DNA of 64,000 nucleotides from Grifola frondosa (lineage: Eukaryota; Basidiomycota; Agaricomycetes; Polyporales; Grifolaceae): the NCBI GenBank assembly GCA_001683735.1, contig LUGG01000006.1:1240001-1304000 (forward strand). The letters run 5' to 3'. Positions within the stretch are counted from its first letter, which is position 1. Each line of letters opens with the position of its first letter. Position numbers and translations under genes: made by a program. Under the pieces are notes generated by a model. The model made no database searches. It was not told the origin of the DNA and saw nothing but the letters and a program-made list of their open reading frames with translations. This document shows positions 48,252 to 59,588 of this stretch, one piece after another.

Positions 48252-48670
48252 ATGGATGACTCGTGGTCGGAAACCGCGCCCAAGAAGCAGACGAAAGATA
48301 AGTCCCGACAAAGCAGTACTCGTGTGGCAAATGCAAGTACAAAAAGATCGACAACCAGGGCCTTATTTGAGCCGTCTGCTGCTGAGTACGGAGCTCTTGC
48401 CTCGCTTATCCGATGCCAGTGGGTTTTTAGCGGTGAGTAGTACGTAGCGAGTCAATTTTGCTGTCAAAGTGCGGTGCGCACCTTGCGATTCAAGTAAGTA
48501 CTAAAGCTGGAATTAGCCTTGAAGCCCGGGTTTGCGCCACATCGAGGACGAGTCCGCGGGGAATCCGGAGTTCGTAACGCAGCGGCTCGAGATAAACTCG
48601 AGAAGGTAAGTAGCTAGAAGCAGAACGAGGAACCCGCATATCCAAGCAAGTCACTGTCGCTTCTTGTCAG
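48252..48670 (+). CDS. Small hypothetical protein
   Basis: A possible short gene. Starting at MDDSWSETAPKKQTKDKSRQ, the frame runs to a consensus donor (AGCGGTGAGTAG) near 48431. It resumes after an acceptor near 48518 with LKPGFAPHRGRVRGESGVRN and ends shortly after a second intron (GTAAGTAG...TCAG, 48607-48670). It is rich in Lys, Arg and Ser. I recognise no family. The BCS1-like start lies 157 bp away on the other strand, so the two could share a promoter. The splice sites look real but there is no independent support. Confidence 0.3.
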
Positions 48671-48975
48671 AGATGACAAGCATGTATCTGGCTCGTGTTT
48701 CGTGGCTGGCCAATATGGCCGACTCGTGCTTGTTTTGCACACCCTACTGTCCCAACAGTCATCAGCAAAAAAGCAGAATTCCGGTCAGAGCTAGTGGTGG
48801 GCCAGATTAGTGTAGAACCTCGTATGAGAGGCCATTGAGAGGTCCCCGTGGGAACGCGGAGCGTCAATCTGCCGACGGCAGCACGGTCATCTGACCGCGA
48901 CGCGAGTTAGAGAGGACGCGAGTTGGAGAGAACGCGTCGAGAACTATACGACATACTAGCACCACGTGTTCTATC

Positions 48976-49122
48976 ATGGATAATCTGCCGGAATGCTCTC
49001 AAGACTCTTTGGAGTCCATTCTTCGTGAAAAATGTTACCTCTCTAGTGTCCGGCCTTTTCAATTAGATCACGGAATGGACCTTGTTGCTGGCAAAGATCT
49101 CTTCCTTGTTATCGCCACTATG
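48976..49122 (+). pseudogene. RecQ-like helicase N-terminal stub
   Basis: The frame MDNLPECSQDSLESILREKC continues with SSVRPFQLDHGMDLVAGKDL and FLVIAT. This matches the start of RecQ-type DEAD/H helicases, in which the conserved Gln motif (FRPFQ..) precedes Walker A. The sequence stops exactly before the expected GxGKT loop. At that point it runs straight into IFI6-like sequence (MITPES) with no stop in between. It cannot encode an active helicase. It is a truncated duplicate joined to a foreign 3' piece. Confidence 0.75.
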
Positions 49123-49425
49123 ATCACTCCGGAGAGTCTTGGTTCCTGCGTCCCTTCCTTGGTGCATTTGGTTTCGGACCATATCGTCCCGCCAAAGGTA
49201 TTTATTCAATCTCGACCTCTCATAATCAAGATGGTTAATTCTGCACAATTTGCAGGTTCTGCCACGCATTGGCGCAACACATGTTCTTCGGTGCTACGGT
49301 GAAATCGGGCAGCTGGTTCGCTCGTTTGTCGTCCGCCGGTATGAGAATGCCATCCTTCCCATCCCCGCGAAATTTGATGTGTTATTGGGATGGATCATTC
49401 GTTCGTTTGGTCCTACGGTGCACTT
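49123..49425 (+). pseudogene. 3' fragment of an IFI6/ISG12-like gene
   Basis: The C-terminal part of a small membrane-protein family that resembles the interferon-inducible 6/27 (IFI6) group. Motifs are ITPES(W)FLRPFLGAFGFGPY, then an intron at about 49197-49255, then AQHMFFGATVKSGSWFARLS and SAGMRMPSF. One base is surplus in the TPES region and a further shift follows the intron (SATHWRNT). The N-terminal exons are missing; the RecQ stub replaces them. The family name is from memory of the motif and moderately sure. Confidence 0.55.
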
Positions 49426-49429
49426 CGGC

Positions 49430-49690
49430 GCCTCGTTCTCATCACGCCGAGTTTGTAATTGCTATGTGTACCATTTATCGTTTATGTGCTAGGTTGTACT
49501 CTATCACAATGTGAGTTTGTAAAATTGTTTATACTTGCACAGGTTTCGGAAAATCTGAACATTTCACCTGTGTTAACCGAAGACGTCACCCTGGATTACA
49601 TAAGTAGCTCAAGTTCTGTCAATGTGAAGGCCAATGTGAAGGCTTCGAATGAACGCATGTCCTTATATAAGTACTGCAGGTCCATCCTGG
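49430..49690 (+). repeat. Duplicated promoter/flank segment, copy 1
   Basis: Matches about 51930-52205 in the same orientation: GTGCACTTCGG, AATAGCTATGTGT/AATTGCTATGTGT, GCTAGGTTGTACTC, TATCACAATG, TCAATGTGAAGGCTTCGAAT and TACTGCAGGTCCATCCTGG. Each copy directly precedes an IFI6-like 5' region, so it is the family's promoter. A weaker third match is near 55038-55100. Confidence 0.7.
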
Positions 49691-49736
49691 ATAACGCTCA
49701 CCCCGTACATACGTGCCTTCTCGCAGAGGCAGCAAC

Positions 49737-50215
49737 ATGAAGTTCAATTCGCTATTCTTCGCCACATTTTTCATCCCTTTGTGCATTCATGTTTCTGCGG
49801 ATGTTACTTCTGTGCCCAATCAAGCGCTGTAAGTAATTGAAAAAGCAGTTGTTGGCTTTCTCTCACGAGAATCGCATAGTGATCCCTTCCATAACCTGAG
49901 AGGAGTCAACTCCGTCCGCGATTGGAATGGTACGCATTCTTCTCGTTTCTCGTCTGCTGTATGTGAAGTTCAGGCGTCTTTTCATAGATCTGACGAGCAT
50001 CGCTTCCAACCTTTGGGGAAATGCAATGAACCTCGGTGACCGTGTGCGCAAGTATGCGAAGACCGATTGAACGACTACTCCAACACGCCTTTCGCGGAGC
50101 GGATCGAGCAATTCAAGGTGACCGTCAACGAGACGATCGCATACACGGCACGAATGAAGGATGAGATGCGCTCCGCATACGGAGTGGACCTAGAAGCATT
50201 CACTGTCCTAGAGGC
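49737..50215 (+). pseudogene. 5' portion of an IFI6-like gene
   Basis: Starts with a signal peptide-like MKFNSLFFATFFIPLCIHVS, then SVPNQAL and introns at about 49830-49880 and 49929-49986. DLTSIASNLWGNAMNLGDRV and ERIEQFKVTVNETIAYTARM follow. The frame is lost at KYAKTD because of one base compared with the copy at 52244. Similarity ends after VDLEAFT, so the C-terminal half is absent. It shares its promoter repeat with the longer copy downstream. Confidence 0.6.
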
Positions 50216-50413
50216 ATCGACACTAAGTACTGAACCACGCAAGGATCGATCTATATAAGCGCCGATGAAAAGCCGCGATCGGCAAAGTCCGCGTCCCGAT
50301 GTCACTCTTCCACAACGTTGTTGCTCAATATTGTCACATGTTGTCCCAGACTACTCTTCAGAGCTTGGAGAAACGCACCTACTGCCAGGGTGTGTATATC
50401 AAGTCCAGCACAG

Positions 50414-51876
50414 ATGCTTTCTTTCCATTGGGGAACCGCCGATGGAGTAGAAGATATCAATCGTTACGCGCCGGGAGGCTTCCACCCCGTTCACCTCGGA
50501 AACACGTTCAGATCAGACAAAGCAACATATCGAGTCCTGAATAAGCTTGGATATGGCTCCTTCTCCACTGTATGGCTGGCCAGAACAGTCAATGATGGTC
50601 ATGAATCTTCTTCCGGGTAAGTGTTTGCATTCCAAACATAAGCTGAAACTTATTGTTCACAGTCGGTACGTGGCGCTCAAGATATGCGTCGCAGATGCCG
50701 ATCCTAGACACGAGCTTGCCGTCCATGCTCGACTGCCCCGCACACACCAGACCACGTCATACAGCTTCTCGATTCGTTTTCTCTCCAAGGTCCGAATGGA
50801 ACACACCTAGTTCTCGTTCACGACGTCCTCGGATCCTTGCGAGACACCAAACCTCCGACGCTGGCTCCAAAGCAGGTGCGGCAGCTGTGCCACCAGATTG
50901 TGCAAGGAGTCAGTTTCCTGCACAGTCATGGTGTGGTACATGGAGGCAAGTTATCACTTTATGGGCTTCAAACAATTCTCCAATTTCTCGTCATTTATAT
51001 ACAGATTTGCACGCTGGAAATATCGGGATCTGCCTACCTAACCTAGACGAACACTCGGAAGACGACATCCTCGACTATTTCGGTCACCCGGAAATCCACC
51101 TCGTTCTACCTTGCCAACCACCTGCTCAACCTGAATCGTTGCCGCTATACCAGGTGCCATCTATCGAGCTTGGGTATTACTACAAACAGAAAGATGCCTC
51201 CTTCACAAAATCACCCTTGTCTGTAGAGATCATGGATCTCGGCAACGGTCAGCAAGTCTTGCCGTCATGTGCTGTATGTTCTGATACAGATAATATAGCC
51301 GCACTCGCCGGCGAGGATTCACGCCCTTCTTGCACTGCCCCAGCAGTATGTGCACCGGAAATCATGTTCAATTTGGTGACAACCTCGGTGAACTCACCGT
51401 CGACGTTTGAAAGCGACATCTGGTCTCTTGCATGCACCGTGAGTTCCCGTCTTTTGCAATTACATGTGAAACTGAAATGTCAGGCTAGTTATACGAGATC
51501 GTGCGCGGGTCATCCCTCTTCCACTGGGCTCGGCACAACGACGCATTATTGGAGAAGATGGCGAAACTGTGCGGCGAATTGTTACCCGAGTGGCGGGAGC
51601 ATATCCCAGATGTGGCTAATAGTGCGTCTTACCGTTTTAATATCCGAATACTCACTCTGACCCACCGTGCTAGCAATTTCGACAGAAGGCGCCGATACTG
51701 AATGGGAAATGCTAGTGAGCCATCCTACAAAGGATTGGACTGCGGCAGACGTCGCAGAGTTTGTGGCACTACTGAGGTGGATGATGAAGATGGATCCGCA
51801 AGCACGGCCGAGTGCTGAGGATGTGCTTCAGCATCCGTGGTTCTCCGATCTTTGTTCATCCGCAGACATTACATGA
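50414..51876 (+). CDS. SRPK-like protein kinase
   Basis: A Ser/Thr kinase-like protein of the fungal SRPK-like group. Exons are 50414-50616, 50663-50945, 51005-51438, 51489-about 51620 and about 51672-51876. The N-terminus has EDINRYAPGGFHPVHLGNTF and LNKLGYGSFSTVWLA (glycine loop), RYVALKICVADA (VAIK Lys) and QLCHQIVQGVSFLHSHGVVH. The catalytic loop reads HGDLHAGNIGI, IMDLGNG stands for DFG, and ESDIWSLACTLYEIVRG and the C-lobe DPQARPSAEDVLQHPWF follow. The intron after VVHG has a GC donor (GGAG-GCAAGT). One base appears missing near 50750 compared with the inverted partial copy (caccaga against caccaaaa). Apart from this it reads through to TGA 51876. Start chosen at MLSFHWGTADG, conserved in both copies. 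Confidence 0.82.
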
Positions 51877-51929
51877 CCTCCGTAGCATGGTAGGCTGCAA
51901 GCAGGCTGAACGTTTCCTGTCCTTTACTG

Positions 51930-52205
51930 TGCACTTCGGTGTCTCGTTCTGACCACGATAATTCGTAATAGCTATGTGTGCCTATCTTTTCTGCGCTAGG
52001 TTGTACTCCATCACAATGAGAGTTTGTAAATGTGTTACTTACACGGGTTTAGGAAGACCTGAATATTATTTCTGTGTTCAAACGTCAGCTGGCTCTAGTG
52101 CTTCATTGGCCCTAGATTACATTACCTCAAGGTTGCCTCAAGGTCTGTCAATGTGAAGGCTTCGAATAAACGCGCATCCTTGAAGCCATATATACTGCAG
52201 GTCCA
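51930..52205 (+). repeat. Duplicated promoter/flank segment, copy 2
   Basis: Direct repeat of 49430-49690, preceding the fuller IFI6-like copy. Differences include a longer AT-rich middle and an inserted CCTCAAGGTTG repeat near 52122-52145. It indicates a tandem duplication of the IFI6-like promoter unit around the SRPK-like gene. Confidence 0.7.
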
Positions 52206-52243
52206 TCCTGGATAACGCCCACTCGCCTTCTCCCACCTGCGAC

Positions 52244-53177
52244 ATGAAGGTCAATCCGCTATTCTTCGTTCCATTTTTCATCGCTTGCGTTCATGTTTCC
52301 GCGGGTTTGATTCCTGTGCCCAATCAAGCATTGTAAGTAGTTGAAAAAGCAGTTGTTGGCTTCCTCTCAAGAGAATCGCATAGTGATGCCTTCCATAGCC
52401 TGAAACTCGTGTCGCAGAAATGGGCGAACAACGTCAGATGGAAACATGAAGCATCCTTCCAGCTGCAGTACGATTGGAATGGTACGTGTCCTTCTCGATT
52501 CTCGATTCTCGTATATGGAGTTCAGGTGTCTTTTCGTAGACCTAACAAGCATCCCTTCCGATTTTTGGGAACGTGCGATGAACCTCGGCGACCGCGTGCG
52601 CAAATACGCAGGCGACCGATTGAACGACTACTCCAACACGCCTTTCGCAGGCCGGATCGAGCAGTTCAAGGTGACCGTCGATGAGACGATCGCATACACG
52701 GCACGGATGAAAGATGAGATGCACTCCACATACGGAGTGAACCTAGAAGCATTCACCATCGACTTGGAAAAGCTGCTCCAGACGTTGCAGAGAGATATGG
52801 AAGTCGCATTTCCTCCTCCTGGAGAAGCCCCGCACCATGAGCAACGTGCCGATAGGGTATCCGCGGCCTTGATGAAGCTCGAGGAGGGTATCGTTCATCT
52901 CGGTGCGAAGTATGGCATGCCGGAGGAACAGATGAGGATGCATCTGGATAATCTCCGACCGCATATAGAACATTTGCTCGTCATGACCGGTATGTAGTCG
53001 TACACCGCCTCCTGCAAAATCTGTCTCAAGGTCCCGCAGGCGATCTCGCAGAGCAGCATCCGGTACTGCTCGAAGTACTACTATTTTCCGCCTCAATTAT
53101 GATCATTCCGGAGTCCTGGTTCCTGCGTCCATTCCTCGGTGCATTCGGGTTTGGACCGTACGGTCCCGTCAAAGGTA
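52244..53177 (+). pseudogene. IFI6-like gene lacking its last exon
   Basis: The most complete IFI6-like copy. Exons are 52244-52332 (MKVNPLFFVPFFIACVHVSA, a secretion signal), 52384-52481 (FHSLKLVSQKWANNVRWKH), 52540-about 52990 and about 53030-53173. The third exon has DLTSIPSDFWERAMNLGDRV, DETIAYTARMKDEM and LEKLLQTLQRDMEVAF, an apolipoprotein-like helical region. The fourth has IMIIPESWFLRPFLGAFGF and GPYGPVKG and ends at a donor site. The next exon (the GSWFARL block seen at 49300) is missing; instead, inverted SRPK-like sequence begins at about 53199. A truncated product could still be made. Confidence 0.6.
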
Positions 53178-53198
53178 TTCACTCAACTTTGACCCCTC

Positions 53199-53773
53199 CT
53201 ATTCAAAGAATTGTTTAAAGCTCAGAAAGTGAAACTTGCCTCCGTGTATCACACCGTGACTGTGCAGGAAACTGACGCCTTGCACAATCTGGCGGCACAG
53301 CTGCCGCACCTGCTTTGGAGGCAGCGTCGGAGGTTTGGTGTCTTGCAAAGATCCGAGGACGTCGTGAACGAGAACTAGGTGTGTTCCATTCGGACCTTGG
53401 AGAGAAAACGAATCGAGAAGCTGTATAACGTGGTTTTGGTGTGTGCGGCGCAGTCGAGCATGGACGGCAAGTTCGTGTCTAGGATCAGCATCTGCGACGC
53501 ATATCTTGAGCGCCACGTACCGACTGTGAACAATAAGTTTCAGCTTTATGTTTGGAATGCAAAAACTCACCCGGAAGAGGATTCATGGCTATCGTTGACA
53601 ATTCTGGCCAGCCATACAGTGGAGAAGGAGCCATATCCAAGTTTGTTGAGGACTCGATATGTTGCTTTGTCCGATCTGAACGTGTTTCCGAGGTGAACGG
53701 GGTGGAAGCCTCTCGGCGCATAACGATTAATGTCTTCTACTCCATCGGCGGTTCCCCAATGGAAAGATAGCAT
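53199..53773 (-). pseudogene. Inverted 5' fragment of the SRPK-like kinase
   Basis: The minus strand repeats the first two exons of the kinase at 50414: MLSFHWGTADGVEDINRYAP, LGYGSFSTVWLARIVND, RYVALKICVADADPRHE and THQNHVIQLLDSFSLQGPNG. It continues to SFLHSHGVIHG and the GC-type donor, then ends in intron sequence. No catalytic loop or C-lobe follows, because IFI6-like sequence on the other strand begins there. Unlike the full copy it is intact in the THQNH region. Not a functional kinase. Confidence 0.8.
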
Positions 53774-54388
53774 CGGTGCTCGACTTGATATACACACCCT
53801 GGCAGTAGGTGCGTTTCTCCAAGTTCTGAAGAGTAGTTTGGGACGACAGGCAATGTTAATGAGCGACGTTGTGGAAGGGTCTCAAATGTTCTCAAATGCA
53901 AGAAGCGATTCCCGGGACGCGGACCTTGCCAACCGCGCGCCTTTTCTTCAACAAGAGTACTTCCGTTTTCCTGATGTTGTCTTAAACCTTCAGTCTTATC
54001 GGTGTGACCTCAGCGCTGGGCACTACGTAGACCTGGGCATGATTTTCCAAGTACGTCTGATCATGCACGGTTGGCACATTGTCAATTGTAACAAGGCAGA
54101 CCCGCTGACTAGACTTTACCTCTGCAACTGGCGCGCCACACGCGCTGGCAGGTAGGTTTTGTCAGACATTCCCTGACAGCATTTACCAATTGCTATATTT
54201 GTCACTGATCGCAGTACCATTGCCTGTACTCGAACCATTCCCTTCTCCCCACTGGTTGGGTTGAACGAGCTTCTTCAACCTCAGTGGCGCTGCCTCGAGT
54301 CTAAGCGCTGCCTTGTGCGGCTCCTCTATCTCTATAAAACAAGGCCGAATCCCCTGTAACCCCCAGCATCCCGGAAACAAACACACCC
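53774..54388. other. Intergenic
   Basis: 600 bp with no supported gene. It is the upstream flank of the inverted kinase fragment and the promoter of the gene at 54389, which has a TATA-like CTATAAAACAAGG at about 54332-54344. Confidence 0.5.
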
Positions 54389-54982
54389 ATGGCATCTGCA
54401 ACTATTAAAGCAACCATTGGCGGCAGCACTGCATCCCTGCTTGTCATTTACCCCCACGCCGACAACATATCTAACGCGGAGCTCAGGGCCGAGCTGCTCG
54501 TAATCAAAGAGTGGTTCATCGCCTTCAATACCGACAAACATGTGAGTGTTGCATTGAACGCTACCAAATCTTAGCCTTGACACGCATATTTCAGGATGTC
54601 AAGGACAAAAAGCCGAGCTCTACCAAATCTCATCCTGCCAGTGTCATGCTCACCACGTATGTAATATTTTTCATCGTACTTGTCCGCTTTACTAATACCT
54701 CGAACACGTAGGAGAGACCTCCATGTCTCTGACACCAGCCCTCATGAGCGCGTACATATCACCGGCAGGGTCAGCACTGCCGCAGCATGGGCACTCGACC
54801 CAAAAGAGAACAACTGCTGCGTCCACATCTACGCAAAGAACAACAAGCTCTCAGACGGGTACGAGAGTTGGCTCTTGAAGAGTACGCAAAAGAGCAAGTT
54901 GGGGAGCCCATCGATCGTGGAGAAGGTCGCGGCGGCACTCAGGAATGACCGTGGCACTCTCGGCGAGGGACACCTGGCGTGA
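54389..54982 (+). CDS. Small intact protein of unknown family
   Basis: Three exons (54389-54541, 54595-54656, 54712-54982) with consensus GT-AG introns give an uninterrupted protein of about 160 residues. It starts MASATIKATIGGSTASLLVI and includes NAELRAELLVIKEWFIAFNT, RERVHITGR-like strands (HERVHITGRVSTAAAW), an adjacent Cys pair (NNCCVHIY) and SPSIVEKVAAALRNDRG. No signal peptide or membrane segment is apparent, so it is probably cytosolic. I do not recognise the family. A TATA-like box lies about 50 bp upstream. The clean splicing and reading frame in a region full of broken genes argue that it is under selection. Confidence 0.65.
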
Positions 54983-56794
54983 TTCGAGTAAATTTTTTCC
55001 TTGTCCATGTAGTATGTGTAACTCTCCAACATTCGAATCGCTATCACAATGTGCATTTGTAAATGGGTTTTTAACCTTTCTGTGTTCGAACGCAGGCACT
55101 CCGAGAAATATACAGAAAATATCGCGGTATATCTGATCGGCTTGTCTCTAAGAACGGGGCATCGACACTGAACCGCGCAAGCATGTTCCATCTAGATTAT
55201 TACATGTGCATCTGCATTACTATGGATATATCTAAAATTACAAGGACGATGGTACAACGTTGAATAACTACCAGGAATCATACCCTGCGTGTTCAATAGC
55301 CCGAGCATTGTAGTATTTCGGAATGATGAACGATGTCCGTGTATGCAAGAAGAACTACTTAATCCGTGAGATTATCCCCAACTTATCGGAAGAAATATGG
55401 GACCTTCGGCTTCAATACCACCTGAAGATAGGTACATATTTTCTCAGGAGCTTATATGTTCGGGAATGCGGCGAGGGGACTCACTGTGCTCACCGAATCT
55501 GACATTCGACTGTCGACTTCTATTATCGTCCAGGCACTGAGACGAGTACTTTATGAATGCGATTCCACACGAGTTTGCGAACGCTGCAGTTCGTTGGCAG
55601 ATAACGCCGCGATATTCAACGTAGACCCGGTATTCCCACAAGACGAAAATGCACACCGCGAATGTGCCAAGCGAAGTCGTGCCGCATTCGTTACGGCACT
55701 GCAACGGAACCGCGACGTGTGGCTTCGTATCCATGTATGGAAGTCTTCGCGTCTCAGAAGTCTGTGGCCGTGCTCGGTAGGTCAACTGTCCACGGCTGAC
55801 TGACTGTTACGATGAAAATAGCAGCATCAGTTTTGAGGCTCAAAGGCAGGTCCCTTCGGAGAGACATAGGCCGGAGTTGTTTGTTATATGTATGGCATGC
55901 TCTACAATGCGCCCTTTATGCCTCAACTTCGGCGTTCACATGCAACCAAGTTTGAAGTCTTGACAGTAGCCTAAATGCCCGGAGGTGTCCAAATTTTGAT
56001 TCATGCCATTATAATGAGTGGATGTGAACTTACGTGAAGCTTCTATCCAGGCAGTCACTCATATTTCAGTGAGTGGCTCTGAGCACCTCTGATGGAATGA
56101 AGTAAGTAGAAGTTTTATCTGCCGCGAGCTGATCGACGTCAAGGGAGGTACCTCAGTATCGTGGCACGGTATATTCCGAGTCCAACGTTCCACGCTCAAC
56201 GCTGCTCAACGTTCAAAATTTCATTCGACCTCCGCGATGCAACCAGCAATGCAAATTCGCATAGCATGTGGACGTTGCTGCGCACTGGCGGCTTGTCAAT
56301 GTGCAGAACGCGGACCCGCGCGCCGGCGGTGCCGGTCTTCGATCTGTTTTACCTACCCCACAGCGCTAAAACATTCAACAAGGCTCGTAATATGGGGTGC
56401 AGTGCTGATGCGGGGTAGAAATGAAATCGCCTCCTCCCCGTCAAGGAGTCAGAGAAATTCGGCTCGTCCATCCAATGTGAATGGCAGCTCTGATTGCGGG
56501 GTACTCCAGTGTCACATTATCCGACAAGTGTGTGAGATGAACATATCAACACGAGCGCTGAAGATACTGAGACTGTTGACGTGCCTGACAAGGAGGCTAA
56601 TGAAAACCCATGACCTCCCATCACTCCAAGTCAGTCCGGCAAGGTAACCGAACTTCTTTACCCAGGCATTCCATTACTCCTCAAGTATAAAGTCTGAGGT
56701 CATATGCAGGCGTCCGCGCTCCGACCGCTCTGACGGTTCCCCAGTCCTTCTCCCATTCAGTCATCTGCCCGTCTTCTTTCGCAAATCGGCTATC
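54983..56794. other. Intergenic, unassigned open frames
   Basis: 1.8 kb without a supported gene. A third, weaker copy of the IFI6-like promoter repeat lies near 55038-55100. Overlapping frames of 113-115 codons lie on both strands at 55.44-55.80 kb; the + one contains CERCSSLADN. An 85- and a 136-codon frame lie at 56.16-56.65 kb. None shows family motifs or a convincing exon structure. Confidence 0.45.
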
Positions 56795-59026
56795 ATGTCG
56801 CCTATTGACCCAGAGAAAGGGTTGGAAGGTTCGTCGACGAACCTGTCAGACGAAAAGGGTCCTGCGTCGGTGGCCGACCAGTCTGAGGTGGACGAGAAGC
56901 TCCATACGAAGATCTACAATGAGCATGTCGACATCGGCGGGGTGGACGAAAAGAAGCTGCTCAGAAAACTCGATATTCATCTTATTCCGTGGCTGTCGTT
57001 CTTGTACCTCCTCAGCTTCTTGGATCGGTCGAGTATCGGCAATGCTAAGGCGCGTACACATTGGGTTTTGGAGCGTCTGGCTGGGTGAAGCTGACCTGTG
57101 CGAGACAGCTGTATCATATGGAGACGGACTTGCACATAACGGACCAGCAATATTTGATGGCACTCACGATTTTCTTCTTCTCGTACGCGGTGTTCGAGGT
57201 AAGCTGAGTATGCGTATGTTCGAATGGTCAAAATGACTCATGAATTTAACAGGTACCATCCAATGTTTTCTTGAAACGTCTACGGCCATCTATATGGTTG
57301 TCGCTCCTCATGTTGTGCTGGGGAATTATGATGGTGCGTGACTAGATTGGTGTCGGCTTGAATAAAGCATTCATGTCCTCGTGAAAAGACCGTCCAAGGG
57401 TTGGTGCACAACTATGGTGGCTTGCTTGGTGAGCATTTCGATAGTCCATTCTCGCACAGCCTCGCTGACGATATCACCATGCTAAACAGGGATGCGGTGG
57501 ATGCTCGGGATGTTTGAGGCAGGTCTCTTCCCAGGCGTGAACTATTATCTTTCCTGGTCAGTCTCCCATCTGTCATTTATTTTCGGCTTTTCTCACCGTG
57601 TTCTCTATCTCCCAATCTAGCTGGTACAAACGGTCTGAATTCGGCATCCGTGCCGCGATATTCTTTTCTGCGGCAACCGTGTCCGGCGCATTCGGCGGCC
57701 TTCTTGCGGTATGTTCTTCTCACTATCGCTGCTGCGCACGTCCCTCACGTGCGCGCCGTCGCAAAATATGAGAGTAGGCGGCAATTTCCAAGATGGATGG
57801 TATCGGCGGGAAGCCCGCGTGGGCATGGATCTTTATCCTGGAGGCCTCGCGACCGTCTGGCTGGCGTGTTCTCGTTCTGGATCATTCAGGACTTCCCGGA
57901 CACGGCAAAGTTCCTCACCGAGGCGGAACGCACAGTCGTTGTGCGGCGGCTGCAGAAGGACGACCAGTTCAGCGCTGCGGGCGAGAAGCTCAAGATGCGG
58001 TATATTTGGAAGAGCTTGCTTGACTGGAAGACCTGGGTCGGAAGTGAGTTACAGATGCTCGATTCGTGCGTGCCGCAGGTTGCTGACTAGACACCGCGGG
58101 TGCAGTGCTGCTGTATACCGGTGCAGACGGCCCCTTGTATGCGTTCTCGCTGTTCCTCCGAGTATTATCAATCAGGTCAGTGTGTACCTGCGTTATCTCA
58201 GGACGATGAATGCTCACACGTATGTTGGAATAGCTCGGTAAGATATGTTCACCCTCTTCGGCATCATGGCATTCACCGCTCGTATAAACAATTTAGGTTT
58301 CACCGCGACTCCTGCGAACCTGCTCACCGTTCCAGTATATGCCGTTGCCTGCGCTGTCACCTGCGTAGTTGGGTTCGTCGCAGATCGCTACGGCCGGCGA
58401 GGCTACCTCAACATGTCCGTGTTTCTTCTCGCATTCGTGCGTCTTGCAGAGCTGATTATGGCCTGCTGTCAGAGCATGCCTGTCGATTGGTGCAGTGGGG
58501 TATATTATCCTAATCGTGTCGCGGAACGCGACACTGTCCTACATCGCGGTATACCTGGCGGCATGTGGGATATACCCGTCTATCCCTAACATCATCGCGT
58601 GGGTCTCCAATAACGTCGAGGGCTCGTACAAACGCAGCGTCACGCTCGCCATGGTGATCAGCTTCGGAAACATCAACGGAGCAGTCTCCTCCAACGTTGT
58701 GCGTGTTCTTCACTTACCTTTTGGTGTGCTCGTTGTCTGACAATTGGTCGCGTGCGGCGTAGTATCGCGCACGAGACACGCCGTGGTACACACTGGGGCA
58801 CGGGATCGTGCTGATGTACATCGGGATAGGCCTGATCACGTCTGTAGTGTACCTCCTCTTGTTGCGGCGCGAAAACGCGAAGCGTGAGCGGGGCGAGCGC
58901 GACGAGATCATCCTGGGCGTGAACGACAACCGGACGGATCTTGCGCAGAACGGCACGTACGCGAGCGTGGCGGAGGCGAAGCGCGAGAAGGGAGACGAGT
59001 GGAGTGGATACCGGTACACGCTCTGA
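56795..59026 (+). CDS. MFS transporter, anion:cation symporter (Dal5/Tna1-like) family
   Basis: A plasma-membrane permease of the ACS family, whose fungal members import allantoate, nicotinate, pantothenate and similar organic anions. The start gives MSPIDPEKGLEGSSTNLSDE. Landmarks are LLRKLDIHLIPWLSFLYLLS, LDRSSIGNAK, METDLHITDQQYLMALTIFF, RWMLGMFEAGLFPGVNYYLS, CWYKRSEFGIRAA, FADRYGRR-like VADRYGRRGYLN, NIIAWVSNNVEGSYKRS and a hydrophilic C-terminus (EWSGYRYTL). About ten introns interrupt it; the first uses a GC donor or lacks a T. Single bases seem to be missing near 57844, 57856 and 58158, probably near 58453, each in a short run of G or C. This pattern suggests sequencing error rather than a dead gene. 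The substrate cannot be told from sequence. Confidence 0.85.
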
Positions 59027-59588
59027 ATAGGCAGATATTGGCAGGGCGTACGAACTGGACTGTATTACCATGATCAGAAGATGCTGATGTATAACAGTTT
59101 ACACTTGAGCTGGGGCGATGTCCTCTTTCCCTCCGTTCTATCTCCTACCTTTGGTTGCATGCCAAAATTTACGACGTACGCATGACCTAAGTCCTTCAGG
59201 GTAAAACATATGTGAGCGAATCCCTCAAATTCGATGCTCACCACTTATTTCCCTAGGCAGAAAAATGAAGACACAAGGATATTGCGGCAACAAATCCACG
59301 CCAAACCCATGTAAAGGATTTGCGTGCGCAGAATCGTGATGAGATGTCGACGAAAGAAAAGAAAATTGCAAACGCCTTGGCGGGCCGTTCTAACTCCTTG
59401 TGGCAAGCTGTGGCAGCTTGTGGCTAACTACAACCTGCCCTAAACTTAGCGCGTCGCGATCGGCGACGGTGGTTGTCAGCGGTTGTCTCTTGCCTTCTTC
59501 ACGTCCTTAAGTGCTGCATACATACCCTCTTCCTAAATACCCCCCAAAAGCTTCATCGCACCGTAATACCCTGTATAACATCAAAATT
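59027..59588. other. Intergenic, promoter of the gene at 59589
   Basis: 560 bp. It contains GCAAGCTGTGGCAGCTTGTGGC, a near-palindromic stretch at about 59402-59423, but no gene. The region just before 59589 should be the 5' leader of the next gene. Confidence 0.5.

Noticed and set aside
55444..55803. Possible small gene with a CERCSS motif
   Set aside because: Equally long frames on both strands, and one CxxC pair is not enough to call a zinc-binding protein.
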